DNA of 64,000 nucleotides from Bacteroidota bacterium (GCA_025354385.1 JANXMZ010000061.1:1-64000); one strand, 5' to 3'; shown: positions 32,013 to 41,351, counted from the first letter of the stretch. The notes: generated by a model not told the origin, from the letters alone. Translations and numbers: made by a program.

Positions 32013-33598
32013 AAAAAACGTATGGTTTAATACTGATATTGGCTTTTTTGAAATTGCAATATTTATGCGCACAAACAGTTACATGGGCGGATGATATTGC
32101 CTGTATTACCTATACACATTGCGCAGGTTGCCATAACAACCAGAGCAGTTTAGCGGCCTTCCCGCTTACCAGTTATCAGGAAGCTTATGCGCAAAGGAAT
32201 GCCATGAAATATTATTCAACTTATTTATCCATGCCCCCCTACCAGCCTAATACAAGGCATCGCAGGTATGTTAATGAAAAGAATATGACCCAACAGGAGA
32301 TAGGTTTAATTGCAAGTTGGGTAAATTCAGGATGCCCAAGGGGTGATACTGCAAATGAACCTCCGTTCCCGGTATTTAATTCAATAAAAAGCACAATTCT
32401 TTCCCCCGATGTGTCACTAAAGATGCAGGATTATATTATTCCTTATAATGGTGTAAATTTTAGGAGATGTTTTATTTTATCGCCTCCCCTCAGTTCTTCT
32501 AAACTGATTAAACAAATAGAAGTAATACCCGGAGATCTTTCTGCCATTTATGCAGTATATGTATATGCAGATACTTCTTCTATTCCAACCCTGTTAGATT
32601 CGGCAGGGAGTGGTTATATGAATTTCGGGGGTACGGGAAGCAATTCTGCTAAACCCTTATATGGATTCGTTCATGGTACCAACCCTTTAAACCTTCCAGG
32701 AAATTGTGCATTAAAAATAGATTCCGGTTCAAGATATATTATACAGGTGGAATATGCTGAAGATGCAGGTGGTAAATTGGATTCTACCAGATTAAATATA
32801 AAATATACCAGGGGTGTCGGCAACAGGGCAATAGAAATTGGTGCCTTGCTTCACCATGATAAAGACCTGATAAATGGGCCTTTCATAGTTCAACCTGATT
32901 CAGTAATTGAATTCCATGAATTTAAAACTCTGAGCAGCGATATTACACTATTTAGTGTCAGTCCCAACCTTCACCATATATGTACTGATTTTAAGGTTTT
33001 TGCTATTCAGCCTGGCAATGATACAGTGCAAATTTTAGAAGTTGAAGATCATGGCGAAATCTGGTCTGAAGGGACCTATTTTTCCCAAAATCCTGTGTAT
33101 TTAAAAAAAGGGACTGAACTGCATGCTATTGCAAATTATGATAACACGCTGTCTAATGGAAACAATCCAAATAACCCTCCGTTAACAATTAGTCCCGGTT
33201 TTGGTGAAACTGACGAACAAATGGTATTTAATTTTTCTTATGCTCCCTATATTACAGGTGATGAAAACATAATTTTGGATTCATTCCCACATCCAAAGCA
33301 TTATGAAAATTGTACCCCAAAGCATAAAGTTTCCAGTATCCCTCCCTGTTTATCTAAAGGCAATAAAATCATCGTTTATCCAAACCCTGCCACTACAACT
33401 CTTTGTATAAATCTTCCTGACAGTTGCCTTTCCGCAAAGCTAACACTTATTAATATGGTTGGTGAGACAGTTTTATCACAGGATATTTCAAATAATGCAA
33501 ATCCAAACATAAATATTTCAAATATTGATGATGGTATATATATTATCAGACTTAAAACAAACGACATAATAATCACAAATAAATTTATTAAACGATGA
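32009..33598 (+). CDS. T9SS-exported haem-c/copper monooxygenase-like protein
   Basis: The 529-aa protein has a signal peptide ending in LCAQ. A cytochrome-like segment (ITYTHCAGCHNNQSSLAAF, C-x-x-C-H near residue 38) follows, with SMPPYQP as a plausible Met ligand loop. The long beta-rich domain resembles the copper type II ascorbate-dependent monooxygenase family: IGALLHHDKD, SPNLHHICTDFKVFA and GTELHAIANYDNT supply His pairs. The C-terminal type A sorting domain is IVYPNPATTTLCI. Similar fused proteins occur in copper-rich loci. Activity is unproven. Confidence 0.78.
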   Translation: MKKTYGLILILAFLKLQYLCAQTVTWADDIACITYTHCAGCHNNQSSLAAFPLTSYQEAYAQRNAMKYYSTYLSMPPYQPNTRHRRYVNEKNMTQQEIGLIASWVNSGCPRGDTANEPPFPVFNSIKSTILSPDVSLKMQDYIIPYNGVNFRRCFILSPPLSSSKLIKQIEVIPGDLSAIYAVYVYADTSSIPTLLDSAGSGYMNFGGTGSNSAKPLYGFVHGTNPLNLPGNCALKIDSGSRYIIQVEYAEDAGGKLDSTRLNIKYTRGVGNRAIEIGALLHHDKDLINGPFIVQPDSVIEFHEFKTLSSDITLFSVSPNLHHICTDFKVFAIQPGNDTVQILEVEDHGEIWSEGTYFSQNPVYLKKGTELHAIANYDNTLSNGNNPNNPPLTISPGFGETDEQMVFNFSYAPYITGDENIILDSFPHPKHYENCTPKHKVSSIPPCLSKGNKIIVYPNPATTTLCINLPDSCLSAKLTLINMVGETVLSQDISNNANPNINISNIDDGIYIIRLKTNDIIITNKFIKR

Positions 33599-34986
33599 AA
33601 AAAAATCTAATTTTTTGCACATTGCTAATCGGCATTAGTGCCAGACCACTGCTTTCACAGCAAAGCATTGATTCGTATGTATTCGACTCAAGTAAAAACA
33701 TTTTTACCATGATTGCTGCTTCTGGTAGTGGCTTATCGTCTGCTGTTGATCTCGATTTTTATCCCGATCAATCAAAACGCAGTTTTGAATTATGGATATT
33801 AAATCAGGGAACTGCTAATTCAGGCGGAAGTACTGTTATTGTTTCCAATGCCAATAAAAGCTCCAGAACCTATAAATATGTAAAAGATGGAAATGCCTAC
33901 CACTTTATGGCCCTGGCAAGTGCTATAGCTTTTGGTGATAGTTTATGGGCTACTAGTGCTGATATATTAGATGCCAATCACCAAACAGGCCAATATACAG
34001 GTCCTACATTATGGTCAAGTGATTTAAATATCTATGGCATCATTGGCAATCCCAGTTCTTCGCAAGTGAATGGAAGTCATTTGGATATGATTCATCAAAG
34101 TCCGTATAGCAAAGGTATTGCGTTTGAAAAAGATTTGGTCTATTGGGTGTTGGATGGCTTTGAAGGAAACCTGAAAAGATATGACTATGTGCAGACGCAT
34201 CAACCCGGTGGTTCAGACCATAGCGCAGGTAAAGTGAGGGTTTATAACGATTTTCAGTTTACCAAACACCCTTCTCTGCCAAGCCATATAGTTATTGATG
34301 ATAAAAAGAAATATCTATATGGCTGCGACCCTATTGGTAAAAGGATTTTCAGGGTGGATATTACCTCAGGTTCTGATGCAGGACAGGGTACAAAAGTAAA
34401 TAATGAACTACTTCAGGAATATGAAGTTTATAGTGGTTTGGAAATAAAAGATATTGTAACTACAGGTCTGACAAGTCCCGTTGGGATTGATATTTATGGT
34501 GACAGGCTTATAGTTACCGATAATGGAACTGACGAAATTATTATTTATAATATTTCTGATAATTTCAAAGAGGTAGGCCGGATAAAACTTAAATACATTG
34601 CAAAGCCGGACCCAATGGGTTTAAAAGTTGGCCCAGACGGAAAGATATATTTTGTTGATAAGACCAATAAAAGGGCCTATATGATTGATAATATGAATGT
34701 ATGGCCTCTTGCAGTGGAAGATACAAAAGCACCTATTGCACTACTCGTTTATCCTAATCCTTCCAATGATTATGTTTCTATCCAGAATAAAAATGCCGAT
34801 ATAATTATTCAAACAGTCAATATTACTGATATTTATGGAAGAAGTGTTTTACAACTTGATATAAATTCAACTGATGAGTTGACTAAAATAGATATTTCCA
34901 ACCTGGCTTCCGGTCAATATTTAATCACCCTAAAGACGGATAAAGGCATTAGCACACAAAAAATAAGTAAATATGACATTCAATAA
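33595..34986 (+). CDS. T9SS-exported NHL/SMP30-like propeller protein
   Basis: The 463-aa protein has a short signal (MKKNLIFCTLLIGISARPLL). A propeller follows with blades such as SAVDLDFYPDQ, HIVIDDKKKYLYGCDPIGKR, DIYGDRLIVTDNGTDE and GLKVGPDGKIYFVDK. This is the NHL/SMP-30 layout used for ligand binding or scaffold roles. The sorting domain is LVYPNPSNDYVSI. The start overlaps the previous stop by ATGA and its own end overlaps the next gene by 14 bp, so the run is one operon. Confidence 0.75.
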   Translation: MKKNLIFCTLLIGISARPLLSQQSIDSYVFDSSKNIFTMIAASGSGLSSAVDLDFYPDQSKRSFELWILNQGTANSGGSTVIVSNANKSSRTYKYVKDGNAYHFMALASAIAFGDSLWATSADILDANHQTGQYTGPTLWSSDLNIYGIIGNPSSSQVNGSHLDMIHQSPYSKGIAFEKDLVYWVLDGFEGNLKRYDYVQTHQPGGSDHSAGKVRVYNDFQFTKHPSLPSHIVIDDKKKYLYGCDPIGKRIFRVDITSGSDAGQGTKVNNELLQEYEVYSGLEIKDIVTTGLTSPVGIDIYGDRLIVTDNGTDEIIIYNISDNFKEVGRIKLKYIAKPDPMGLKVGPDGKIYFVDKTNKRAYMIDNMNVWPLAVEDTKAPIALLVYPNPSNDYVSIQNKNADIIIQTVNITDIYGRSVLQLDINSTDELTKIDISNLASGQYLITLKTDKGISTQKISKYDIQ

Positions 34987-35707
34987 ACACCTGCAACTTA
35001 TTATCACCCCACTATACTCTAAAGGAGTATTTATTATCCTCCTTATTTTGTTTAAATTTAGTGGATTGTATGCCCAGCTTACATTCCCAAATGGAAATTC
35101 ATTGAATTTAGTAACAAATGTTTCATTTATGTATGAAGAAACTGTGATTAAATTCCATACAGGTAAATTTAAAGTATCGGATTATAATTGGATGAAAGTT
35201 TCTGATTCAATTAATCAAAACTGGTGGGTATCCTCTTGCTTCAATGGGGAGTGCAAAGGGGATTTGCCTTTTAATGGTGATTTTATAATGGATTACGGAT
35301 ATAATGATACAACTGGATTTATAGCATTCCATGTTAATACAAAAGATTCGTCCGGAACTTCTAAAATAGCTTATAGTGTTCAAAATAAATCTGACTTTTC
35401 TGATGTGGCCACACTATTTTACACTATTACCTATAATTATGTGAACGGTATTATTCATACTTCAAGCCTGCATTTTAAGGTATACCCCAATCCTGTGTCA
35501 GATTACTTCGTTCTGGACAATCCAGAAGAGTTAAAGATTCAGGATATACATGTTTATGATATAATGGGAAGGGAGCAAAAGGTGGAATTAGACTTTTCAA
35601 AATCAAATCAAATAGCCATAAATGCAAAAGCCCTTAAATCAGGGGTATGGTTCTTAAGTTTTCAAACTGCTGATGGGGTTTATAATCAGAAAATCATTAA
35701 AGAATAA
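34973..35707 (+). CDS. T9SS-exported small protein, paralogue of 28142-28837
   Basis: The 244-aa protein has a longer N-terminus (MTFNKHLQLIITPLYSKG) before the hydrophobic signal IILLILFKFSGLYAQ. The domain has NWWVSSCFNGECKGDLPF, the same Trp plus Cys pair as the protein at 28142, and the sorting domain is KVYPNPVSDYFVL. It closes the T9SS gene run. The function is unknown. Because the two paralogues flank the oxidase and haem protein, they may bind the same partner. Confidence 0.72.
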   Translation: MTFNKHLQLIITPLYSKGVFIILLILFKFSGLYAQLTFPNGNSLNLVTNVSFMYEETVIKFHTGKFKVSDYNWMKVSDSINQNWWVSSCFNGECKGDLPFNGDFIMDYGYNDTTGFIAFHVNTKDSSGTSKIAYSVQNKSDFSDVATLFYTITYNYVNGIIHTSSLHFKVYPNPVSDYFVLDNPEELKIQDIHVYDIMGREQKVELDFSKSNQIAINAKALKSGVWFLSFQTADGVYNQKIIKE

Positions 35708-35729
35708 AAGCTAATAAACTATAAAAGCA

Positions 35730-36293
35730 ATGTTGGAAACATTTCACATAAAAAACATGGTTTGTTTGCGCTGTATAAGGGTGGTGGATGAGGCTTTAAA
35801 CAGGGAAGGATTCTATGTGAAATCTGTTGACATGGGCTTTGCTGTTATAGAGACTGAAGCCCTGAACAAAAAAAAACTTTCAAAAGTCCTTAACGACAAT
35901 GGCTTTGAGTTACTAGAAGGAAAAACTTCCAAACTAATCAAGGATTTGAAAACCTTTATTGTGCAATTCATACGTTCAGGAAAACTTGAAAATGAAAAGC
36001 TGAAATTTTCGGCTGTATTGGAAAAAAAATTCGGGAAAAGTCTTGGGTATCTGGGCAAACTATACTCCCAGGCAGAAAATAATACACTGGAAAAGTACAT
36101 TCTGGCTCAAAAAATAGAATATGTAAAAGAGTTAATTGTTTACAACGAATTGACCCTAACGGAAATTTCATTTCAACTGGGATACAGTAGCGTTACCCAT
36201 TTAAGCAGCCAATTCAGGCAGGTAACCGGATTTTCCGCCACTCAGTTTAAAACATTAAAAAAACATCACCGGAAATCAATTGATCAACTTTAA
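35730..36293 (+). CDS. HMA-AraC fusion transcriptional regulator
   Basis: The 187-aa protein joins an N-terminal heavy-metal-associated-like domain (FHIKNMVCLRCIRVVDEAL, C-x-x-C at residues 12 and 15) to a C-terminal AraC-type DNA-binding domain. That domain has KIEYVKELIVYNELTLTEIS, then FQLGYSSVTHLSSQFRQVTG, with the conserved GYxSxxxLSxxFRxxTG. The layout suggests a cytoplasmic metal sensor whose Cys pair binds Cu(I) or a similar ion. It sits between the T9SS run and the efflux genes, 22 bp after the former. It is the obvious candidate to bind the repeated operator at 36312 and 47130. Confidence 0.85.
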   Translation: MLETFHIKNMVCLRCIRVVDEALNREGFYVKSVDMGFAVIETEALNKKKLSKVLNDNGFELLEGKTSKLIKDLKTFIVQFIRSGKLENEKLKFSAVLEKKFGKSLGYLGKLYSQAENNTLEKYILAQKIEYVKELIVYNELTLTEISFQLGYSSVTHLSSQFRQVTGFSATQFKTLKKHHRKSIDQL

Positions 36294-36311
36294 TATTAAA
36301 CATAATTGCGT

Positions 36312-36351
36312 AATTGTATAACATTTGAAATTCTTGGTAGTACGACCTTTG
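36312..36351 (+). promoter_or_regulatory. metal-regulon promoter, copy 1
   Basis: AATTGTATAACA (36312-36323) is followed after exactly 20 bp by GACCTTTG (36344-36351). The same arrangement, with one mismatch in the 12-mer, is at 47130-47169. The 12-mer overlaps the -33 region, as for AraC-type activator sites. Confidence 0.6.
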
Positions 36352-36370
36352 TGGTATATATTTTTATAAA

Positions 36371-37093
36371 ATGAAACATACCTATCAAATAACCGGAATG
36401 ACTTGTGGAAGTTGTGAAGCTAAAGTGAAAACAGCCTTACTTTCCTTACCTGATGTTGCGGCAGTCGAAGTTTCTAAAGAAACAAACCGGGCAATTATCA
36501 CTATGGATAATCATATCGCCTTACCAGATTTTCAAAATGCACTTGGGGGAATAAATGCCAAATACCGGATTTCTGCAATTAACCCTATTGAAACTGTTGA
36601 AATGGCTAAATCCTGGCTGCATACTTATAAGCCATTATTGTTAATTATAGCTTTCATTATGAGTGTTTCACTAATTACATCTTCAAATGGCTTAACCCTT
36701 AATGCAATGAAATGGATGAACAGTTTTATGGCTGGCTTTTTCATCGTATTTTCTTTTTTCAAGCTACTTAATCTCAAGGGCTTTGCAGAAAGCTATGCCA
36801 TGTATGATATTATCGCAAAAAAAGCAAAAGTTTATGGGTACCTGTATCCCTTTATTGAACTTACATTGGGTTTTGCATACCTCACTCATTTCAACCCTCT
36901 GTTTGTGAATATAGCTACAGTTGTAATTATGGGAATTAGTTCTATCGGTGTCATTAAAAGTGTATTGGATAAAAGGGCCATAAAGTGTGCCTGTTTAGGT
37001 GATGTATTCAATCTGCCTATGAGCACTGTTACTATCATTGAAGATTTAGCAATGACAGGAATGGCAGTATACATGTTGCTTATAATCAATTAA
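36371..37093 (+). CDS. HMA-MauE/DoxX-type membrane protein
   Basis: The 240-aa protein has an N-terminal HMA domain (YQITGMTCGSCEAKV, Cys 12 and 15). A membrane domain of about four helices follows (LLLIIAFIMSVSLI, MAGFFIVFSFFKLL and others), as in the MauE/DoxX family. KCACLGDVF near residue 213 gives a further Cys pair facing one side of the membrane. It probably receives Cu(I) or handles thiols at the inner membrane (inference). It is the first gene after the operator at 36312 and probably starts the efflux transcription unit. Confidence 0.82.
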   Translation: MKHTYQITGMTCGSCEAKVKTALLSLPDVAAVEVSKETNRAIITMDNHIALPDFQNALGGINAKYRISAINPIETVEMAKSWLHTYKPLLLIIAFIMSVSLITSSNGLTLNAMKWMNSFMAGFFIVFSFFKLLNLKGFAESYAMYDIIAKKAKVYGYLYPFIELTLGFAYLTHFNPLFVNIATVVIMGISSIGVIKSVLDKRAIKCACLGDVFNLPMSTVTIIEDLAMTGMAVYMLLIIN

Positions 37094-37160
37094 AACTATT
37101 TCTAAAACCAATAACCTGAAACTATACCCCTTTGTAAGACCCGTGAAAACCCATCAATAA

Positions 37161-38438
37161 ATGAATAAGATAAATGCAAATAATATTTCAGGGTTGATTA
37201 AAGCCGGGTTAAATTTTTTATTGAAGATGTTGAAATCAATGTTTAAGCACCAGAAATCATGTTGTAAAGTTGTATTGTTTATTTTTACCATGCTTATGCA
37301 TTCTAATACCAATGGGCAAAAAATGATGACGTTGAAGGTGATTTTAGACAGCAGTTTCATTTACAGCCCCTCCTTAAAGGCAGCCAACAGCACGATAGAA
37401 CAGCAACAACAACTTGTTAAATCATCTATCAACCTTCCACCGCCAGAAATACTTGTACAAAACCCTACTGGTCAATTTTACACAATTGGTGTGCAACAGA
37501 TTTTTGATTTTCCTACTATTTATGTTGCACAAAAAAAAATACAAAAGGAGAATGTAAAATTAGCTGAAACTGAAAGAAAGTTGACCCAAAGCGATGTAAA
37601 ATACCAGGTGAGTATTTTGTATAGTGAGTTGCAATACCAGCTTGAATTAGTGAAACTTTTAAAAAGACAAGACAGTGCGTATCAAAAAATAGCAGAAAAT
37701 GCAGAAAGGGCCTTTAATGCGGGAAATATTGATTTTATACAAGCTAGTTATTCCAAGGTACAGGCAGGACAGGTAAAATCAAATCTCATTTTAGCTGAAG
37801 CCAACTATAAAAGCATACTTGAAAACCTTAAAATACTGTGTAATATCAAATCAGATTTTTTACCTGACAGCATAGTTGTTTATGAGGAGAAAATGATATT
37901 TGAGGGGGATACTGGCATCAGTCAAAATAGCTCCATGCTATATGTCAGGCAGCAAATTGCAATCAATGAAAGGAAATTGCAATTGGAAAAACAAAAGACC
38001 CTTCCGGGCTTTACAGTGGCATTTTTGAATCAGGGAAATAAAACAACCATCAATCAGAACAGGTTTTATGCAGGTTTGCGCATACCCTTGTGGTTTTGGC
38101 AATACAAAGGCAATATAGAAGCGGCCAGAAGCAAAGTGGATGTGAGCAGGTACAATGCAGACGCCAATAGTTTAAGATTAGCTACTGAAATGCAATCGGC
38201 CTATACAAAATATGTGGCTTATCGGCAAGCGTTAGGTTTATACAGGTCTGATATATTACAACAGGTAGGTTCGCTAACCAATGCTTCCAATCGTTTTTTT
38301 GCATCAGGTAATACTTCTTACACCGATTTTCTAAGAAACTTAAATGATATTTCTGAAATACGAAAAAACTATCTTTTAACAGTGAAGAACTTTAACCAAA
38401 CCATTATATATATCGACTATTTAACAGGGAATTTATGA
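37161..38438 (+). CDS. TolC/CusC-type outer membrane efflux protein
   Basis: The 425-aa protein has the two repeated helical hairpins of the TolC family (SLKAANSTIEQQQQLVKSSI, AERAFNAGNIDFIQASYSKVQAGQ). A conserved central segment reads GVQQIFDFPTIYVAQKK. The N-terminal ~26 residues before MFKHQKSCCKVVLFIFTML are not signal-like, so the true start may be the ATG at 37239. It forms the outer membrane channel of the CusCBA-type efflux system completed by the next gene and the RND pump at 43845. It overlaps the adaptor gene by ATGA. Confidence 0.85.
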   Translation: MNKINANNISGLIKAGLNFLLKMLKSMFKHQKSCCKVVLFIFTMLMHSNTNGQKMMTLKVILDSSFIYSPSLKAANSTIEQQQQLVKSSINLPPPEILVQNPTGQFYTIGVQQIFDFPTIYVAQKKIQKENVKLAETERKLTQSDVKYQVSILYSELQYQLELVKLLKRQDSAYQKIAENAERAFNAGNIDFIQASYSKVQAGQVKSNLILAEANYKSILENLKILCNIKSDFLPDSIVVYEEKMIFEGDTGISQNSSMLYVRQQIAINERKLQLEKQKTLPGFTVAFLNQGNKTTINQNRFYAGLRIPLWFWQYKGNIEAARSKVDVSRYNADANSLRLATEMQSAYTKYVAYRQALGLYRSDILQQVGSLTNASNRFFASGNTSYTDFLRNLNDISEIRKNYLLTVKNFNQTIIYIDYLTGNL

Positions 38439-40120
38439 TAAGAATAATCAAAACAATAATCATTTTACTTATTTTAACTTTCACCGTTAAAACATTTGCA
38501 CATGGGGGTGAAGACCATGATATTAAAAAGACAACCACCACAACAGCTACGTACTTTTCGACTGAAAACAGTTCTGAAATATACGAAGTATTGATTAAAT
38601 ACGGGGAGCTTAGTGCCGGGGAAGATGCTCATTTTACACTTTTTTTAAGCGATGTAAAAACAAATAAGCCTATTGCCAATGCTCAATTGGTAATTGTCAA
38701 CACTGATAATCCAAATCAAAAAATGGAAGGTAAAATGAAAGATAGCGGGATTTATGAGTTCAGTGCAAAATTGGAGGACAAAAAAATATATTCTTTTAAT
38801 GTAAGTATTAATGGCAGTTTAGGGGCGGATTTAATCCAGGTATCAGGTATTGAAGTTGGAAAAAAATTGCCGCAACCGCTTGAAACAACCAATCAAACTT
38901 CAACTGATTTTTTCTCGGCAGGGAACATCGTTACAATTATTGTCGCCCTGTTCATCGGTTTATTTGCTGGTTTGTTTTTAAAGCGTAATTCAAAAGCAGG
39001 TAAAAAGGTGATAAGTATATTTTTACTTTGCATACTGAATGTCTTTCCCTTCTCAAACTTCAATGTTCATGCGCATGGAGGCGAGGAGCATGAAGAAGAT
39101 AAAAAAGGCAATAATTCAGAATCAGCTCAAATAATAGTGTCGAAGGAAACCCAGTTTCTTTTTGGTGTAACTACCCTGGATTTGCAAATAGGAAATTTCA
39201 CACCCTCAATCAATTTATTTGGCACACTTTTGCCCACTTCATCAGGCAAAGCCGTTGTGCAGACACCGCAAACCGGCATTATAAGTTCACTTAATGTAAT
39301 TGTGGGCCAAAATATTGCAAAAGGCCAGTTGCTGGCTGTTGTAGAACAAAATATAGATGCCGGAACCCAAATAAGCTGGCTTACGCAAAAGAACAATTTA
39401 AATGCAGAAGTAGCAGCTGCAAAAAAGGAATACGACCGTTTAAAGTCTATAGCGGACATAGCTGCGAAAAAGGATGTTGATGAAGCTGAAAGGCGATACA
39501 ATACCGCAGCAACCAATCTGAAGTTATTTGAAAAATCCGGTGGGAACCAAAACACCAGATTGATCAACCTTTATTCTCCAATAAACGGCAGGCTCGATAA
39601 TTTTAATTTTTCATTAGGCGCTACGATAAATGCCGGACAGGATATTTTTACAGTGACAAACCTCTCAAAATTATATGCAGAGGCCCAGGTATTTGATAAG
39701 GATGCGGGAGCAGTGAAAAACGGTAAGGAATTTCTTGTAGAAAGTACAGATAATCTCAGCACACAAAAAGTAAAGTTGCTTACAATGGGTCAAAGCATAA
39801 ATCCCACCAATCAATCTCAAAAAGTATTATTTGAAATGGACAATGAGGATAGTAAATTTAAGATAGGTGAATTTGTAAATATCAGGGTTTTCAGTGAAGC
39901 AGGAGCCAGGAATATAGCCATACCAAATTCAGCTATTACAGAAATTAATGGGAAACCTGCTGTATTTATAAAGGACGCAGCCGAAAAATATACACTTAGC
40001 TATATTTCACCTGGTGAAAATAACGGACAATATACCACTGTGCTAAGAGGTATAGAAGAAGGTGAAAGGGTTGTTATTAATGGCACTTATCAACTTAAAA
40101 TAATGTATTTAAACCAATAA
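38435..40120 (+). CDS. CusB-type periplasmic adaptor with N-terminal extra domain
   Basis: In the 561-aa protein, residues 1-25 are a signal peptide followed by a His-rich AHGGEDHD. A beta-rich domain runs to about 160, then a transmembrane helix (VTIIVALFIGLFAGLFL). A second signal-like hydrophobic stretch (ISIFLLCILNVFPF) and a second AHGGEEHEED follow. From about 225 the membrane-fusion protein proper has LFGTLLPTSSGKAVVQTPQ, the helical hairpin DRLKSIADIAAKKDVDEAE, lipoyl and barrel domains. It looks like a fusion of two proteins. It links the RND pump to the outer membrane channel and probably binds Cu or Ag. Confidence 0.85.
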   Translation: MIRIIKTIIILLILTFTVKTFAHGGEDHDIKKTTTTTATYFSTENSSEIYEVLIKYGELSAGEDAHFTLFLSDVKTNKPIANAQLVIVNTDNPNQKMEGKMKDSGIYEFSAKLEDKKIYSFNVSINGSLGADLIQVSGIEVGKKLPQPLETTNQTSTDFFSAGNIVTIIVALFIGLFAGLFLKRNSKAGKKVISIFLLCILNVFPFSNFNVHAHGGEEHEEDKKGNNSESAQIIVSKETQFLFGVTTLDLQIGNFTPSINLFGTLLPTSSGKAVVQTPQTGIISSLNVIVGQNIAKGQLLAVVEQNIDAGTQISWLTQKNNLNAEVAAAKKEYDRLKSIADIAAKKDVDEAERRYNTAATNLKLFEKSGGNQNTRLINLYSPINGRLDNFNFSLGATINAGQDIFTVTNLSKLYAEAQVFDKDAGAVKNGKEFLVESTDNLSTQKVKLLTMGQSINPTNQSQKVLFEMDNEDSKFKIGEFVNIRVFSEAGARNIAIPNSAITEINGKPAVFIKDAAEKYTLSYISPGENNGQYTTVLRGIEEGERVVINGTYQLKIMYLNQ

Positions 40121-40147
40121 TCAAACAAGTTAAATAAAAAAATAATC

Positions 40148-40363
40148 ATGAAAAAATCAGCATTAATTGTTGCTATGGTGGCCTTATTGGGCGCCTGTAA
40201 CTCCAACACCAAAGCTCCGGTAACCGACAGCTCAAAGGATTCAATTCAACAGCCTCACCAGCATCAGGCGAGTTATGCCTGCCCCATGGATTGCGAAAAG
40301 GGAAAAACGTATGATAAGCCTGGAACATGCCCTGTTTGTGGAATGAATTTAGAAAAGAAATAA
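40148..40363 (+). CDS. small lipoprotein with heavy-metal-binding domain
   Basis: The 71-aa lipoprotein precursor has lipobox LLGAC (Cys at about 17) and a linker rich in His (QQPHQHQ). The HMBD-type module is YACPMDCEKGKTYDKPGTCP followed by VCGMNLEKK. The C-P-M...C-P-x-C-G-M pattern is the metal-binding domain found at the N-termini of CusB/CopB partners. It is probably anchored in the periplasm or outer membrane, where it buffers Cu(I) for the efflux pump. Confidence 0.85.
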   Translation: MKKSALIVAMVALLGACNSNTKAPVTDSSKDSIQQPHQHQASYACPMDCEKGKTYDKPGTCPVCGMNLEKK

Positions 40364-40375
40364 AATATAAATATA

Positions 40376-41335
40376 ATGAAATATAAAATAGCCATAATAA
40401 GTGCAGCAATATTTGCACTCGCAGCTTGTAATAATCAAACCCCAAAAGAAACTGTTACCAATGCTGAAGCGCCTGTTGAGCATAGCGGCGAACATGTCTT
40501 TGCTTGCCCAATGCACCCCGAGGTGACCGGCAAGGAAGGCGATAAATGCCCTAAATGCGGGATGGCATTAGTTCATAATGACAATGCAGGTAAAGGAAAT
40601 GGTAATACCTACAAAATGAATTTTTCAAGTTTTCCTGCTGTTATTGAAAGTGGTAAACAAACAATTATTTCATTAACACCAAAAATTGTTGGTAAAGAAA
40701 ATGAACAAGTTCCTTTAGATTTGGAACATGAACGAAAAATCCATTTCATAATGGTGAGCAATGATTTAAGTTGGTTCGACCACCAACATCCTGAATATAC
40801 AGCAGCCGGAAGCTATGATTTACCTTACACCTTTAAAAATGGGGGCAGCTATATTTTATTTGCCGACTATAAGCCCACAGGAGGTGAACACAATTTAGAA
40901 AAAATTAATGTGGAGGTAAAGGGCAAGGAAATTGCAACTAAAACCTATACCCAATCGCAACTAACATCTAAGGTGGATGGTTTTGAAGTAACACTATCGC
41001 CGGAAGAGGGCAATAAGTTTGAAAGTGGTACTGCGCAGCACATCAAGGGAGTGATTACCAAAGGCGGCAAGCCCGTAGACCCTAATACACTGGAAAATTA
41101 CCTTGGGGCAAAAGCCCATATGGTGATAATAGGCATAGAAGACAAGAACTACCTGCATGTGCATCCCGGAGTAGAAAATGGCAAATTTGATTTGCACACC
41201 ACATTTGAAAAACCCGGTATTTACAGAGGCTGGATTCAATTCCAGTCGGAGGGAAAAGTACACACTGCTGATTTTGTTATTAAGGTGGAGCAAGGCAATG
41301 GCAAAACAGAAGCCCACGATATGAAAGGCATGTAA
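40376..41335 (+). CDS. lipoprotein with heavy-metal-binding and YtkA-like domains
   Basis: The 319-aa lipoprotein has lipobox ALAAC. The HMBD module is VFACPMHPEVTGKEGDKCP, then KCGMALVHN. Two immunoglobulin-like beta domains follow, with His pairs (SWFDHQHPEYT; YLHVHPGVENGKFDLHT) in equivalent positions, so they are internally repeated. These His motifs resemble YtkA/CopC-type copper sites. It lies between the small HMBD lipoprotein and the membrane gene, in the same orientation, and probably serves periplasmic metal relay. Confidence 0.82.
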   Translation: MKYKIAIISAAIFALAACNNQTPKETVTNAEAPVEHSGEHVFACPMHPEVTGKEGDKCPKCGMALVHNDNAGKGNGNTYKMNFSSFPAVIESGKQTIISLTPKIVGKENEQVPLDLEHERKIHFIMVSNDLSWFDHQHPEYTAAGSYDLPYTFKNGGSYILFADYKPTGGEHNLEKINVEVKGKEIATKTYTQSQLTSKVDGFEVTLSPEEGNKFESGTAQHIKGVITKGGKPVDPNTLENYLGAKAHMVIIGIEDKNYLHVHPGVENGKFDLHTTFEKPGIYRGWIQFQSEGKVHTADFVIKVEQGNGKTEAHDMKGM

Positions 41336-41351
41336 TACCTCGAAAATTAAA

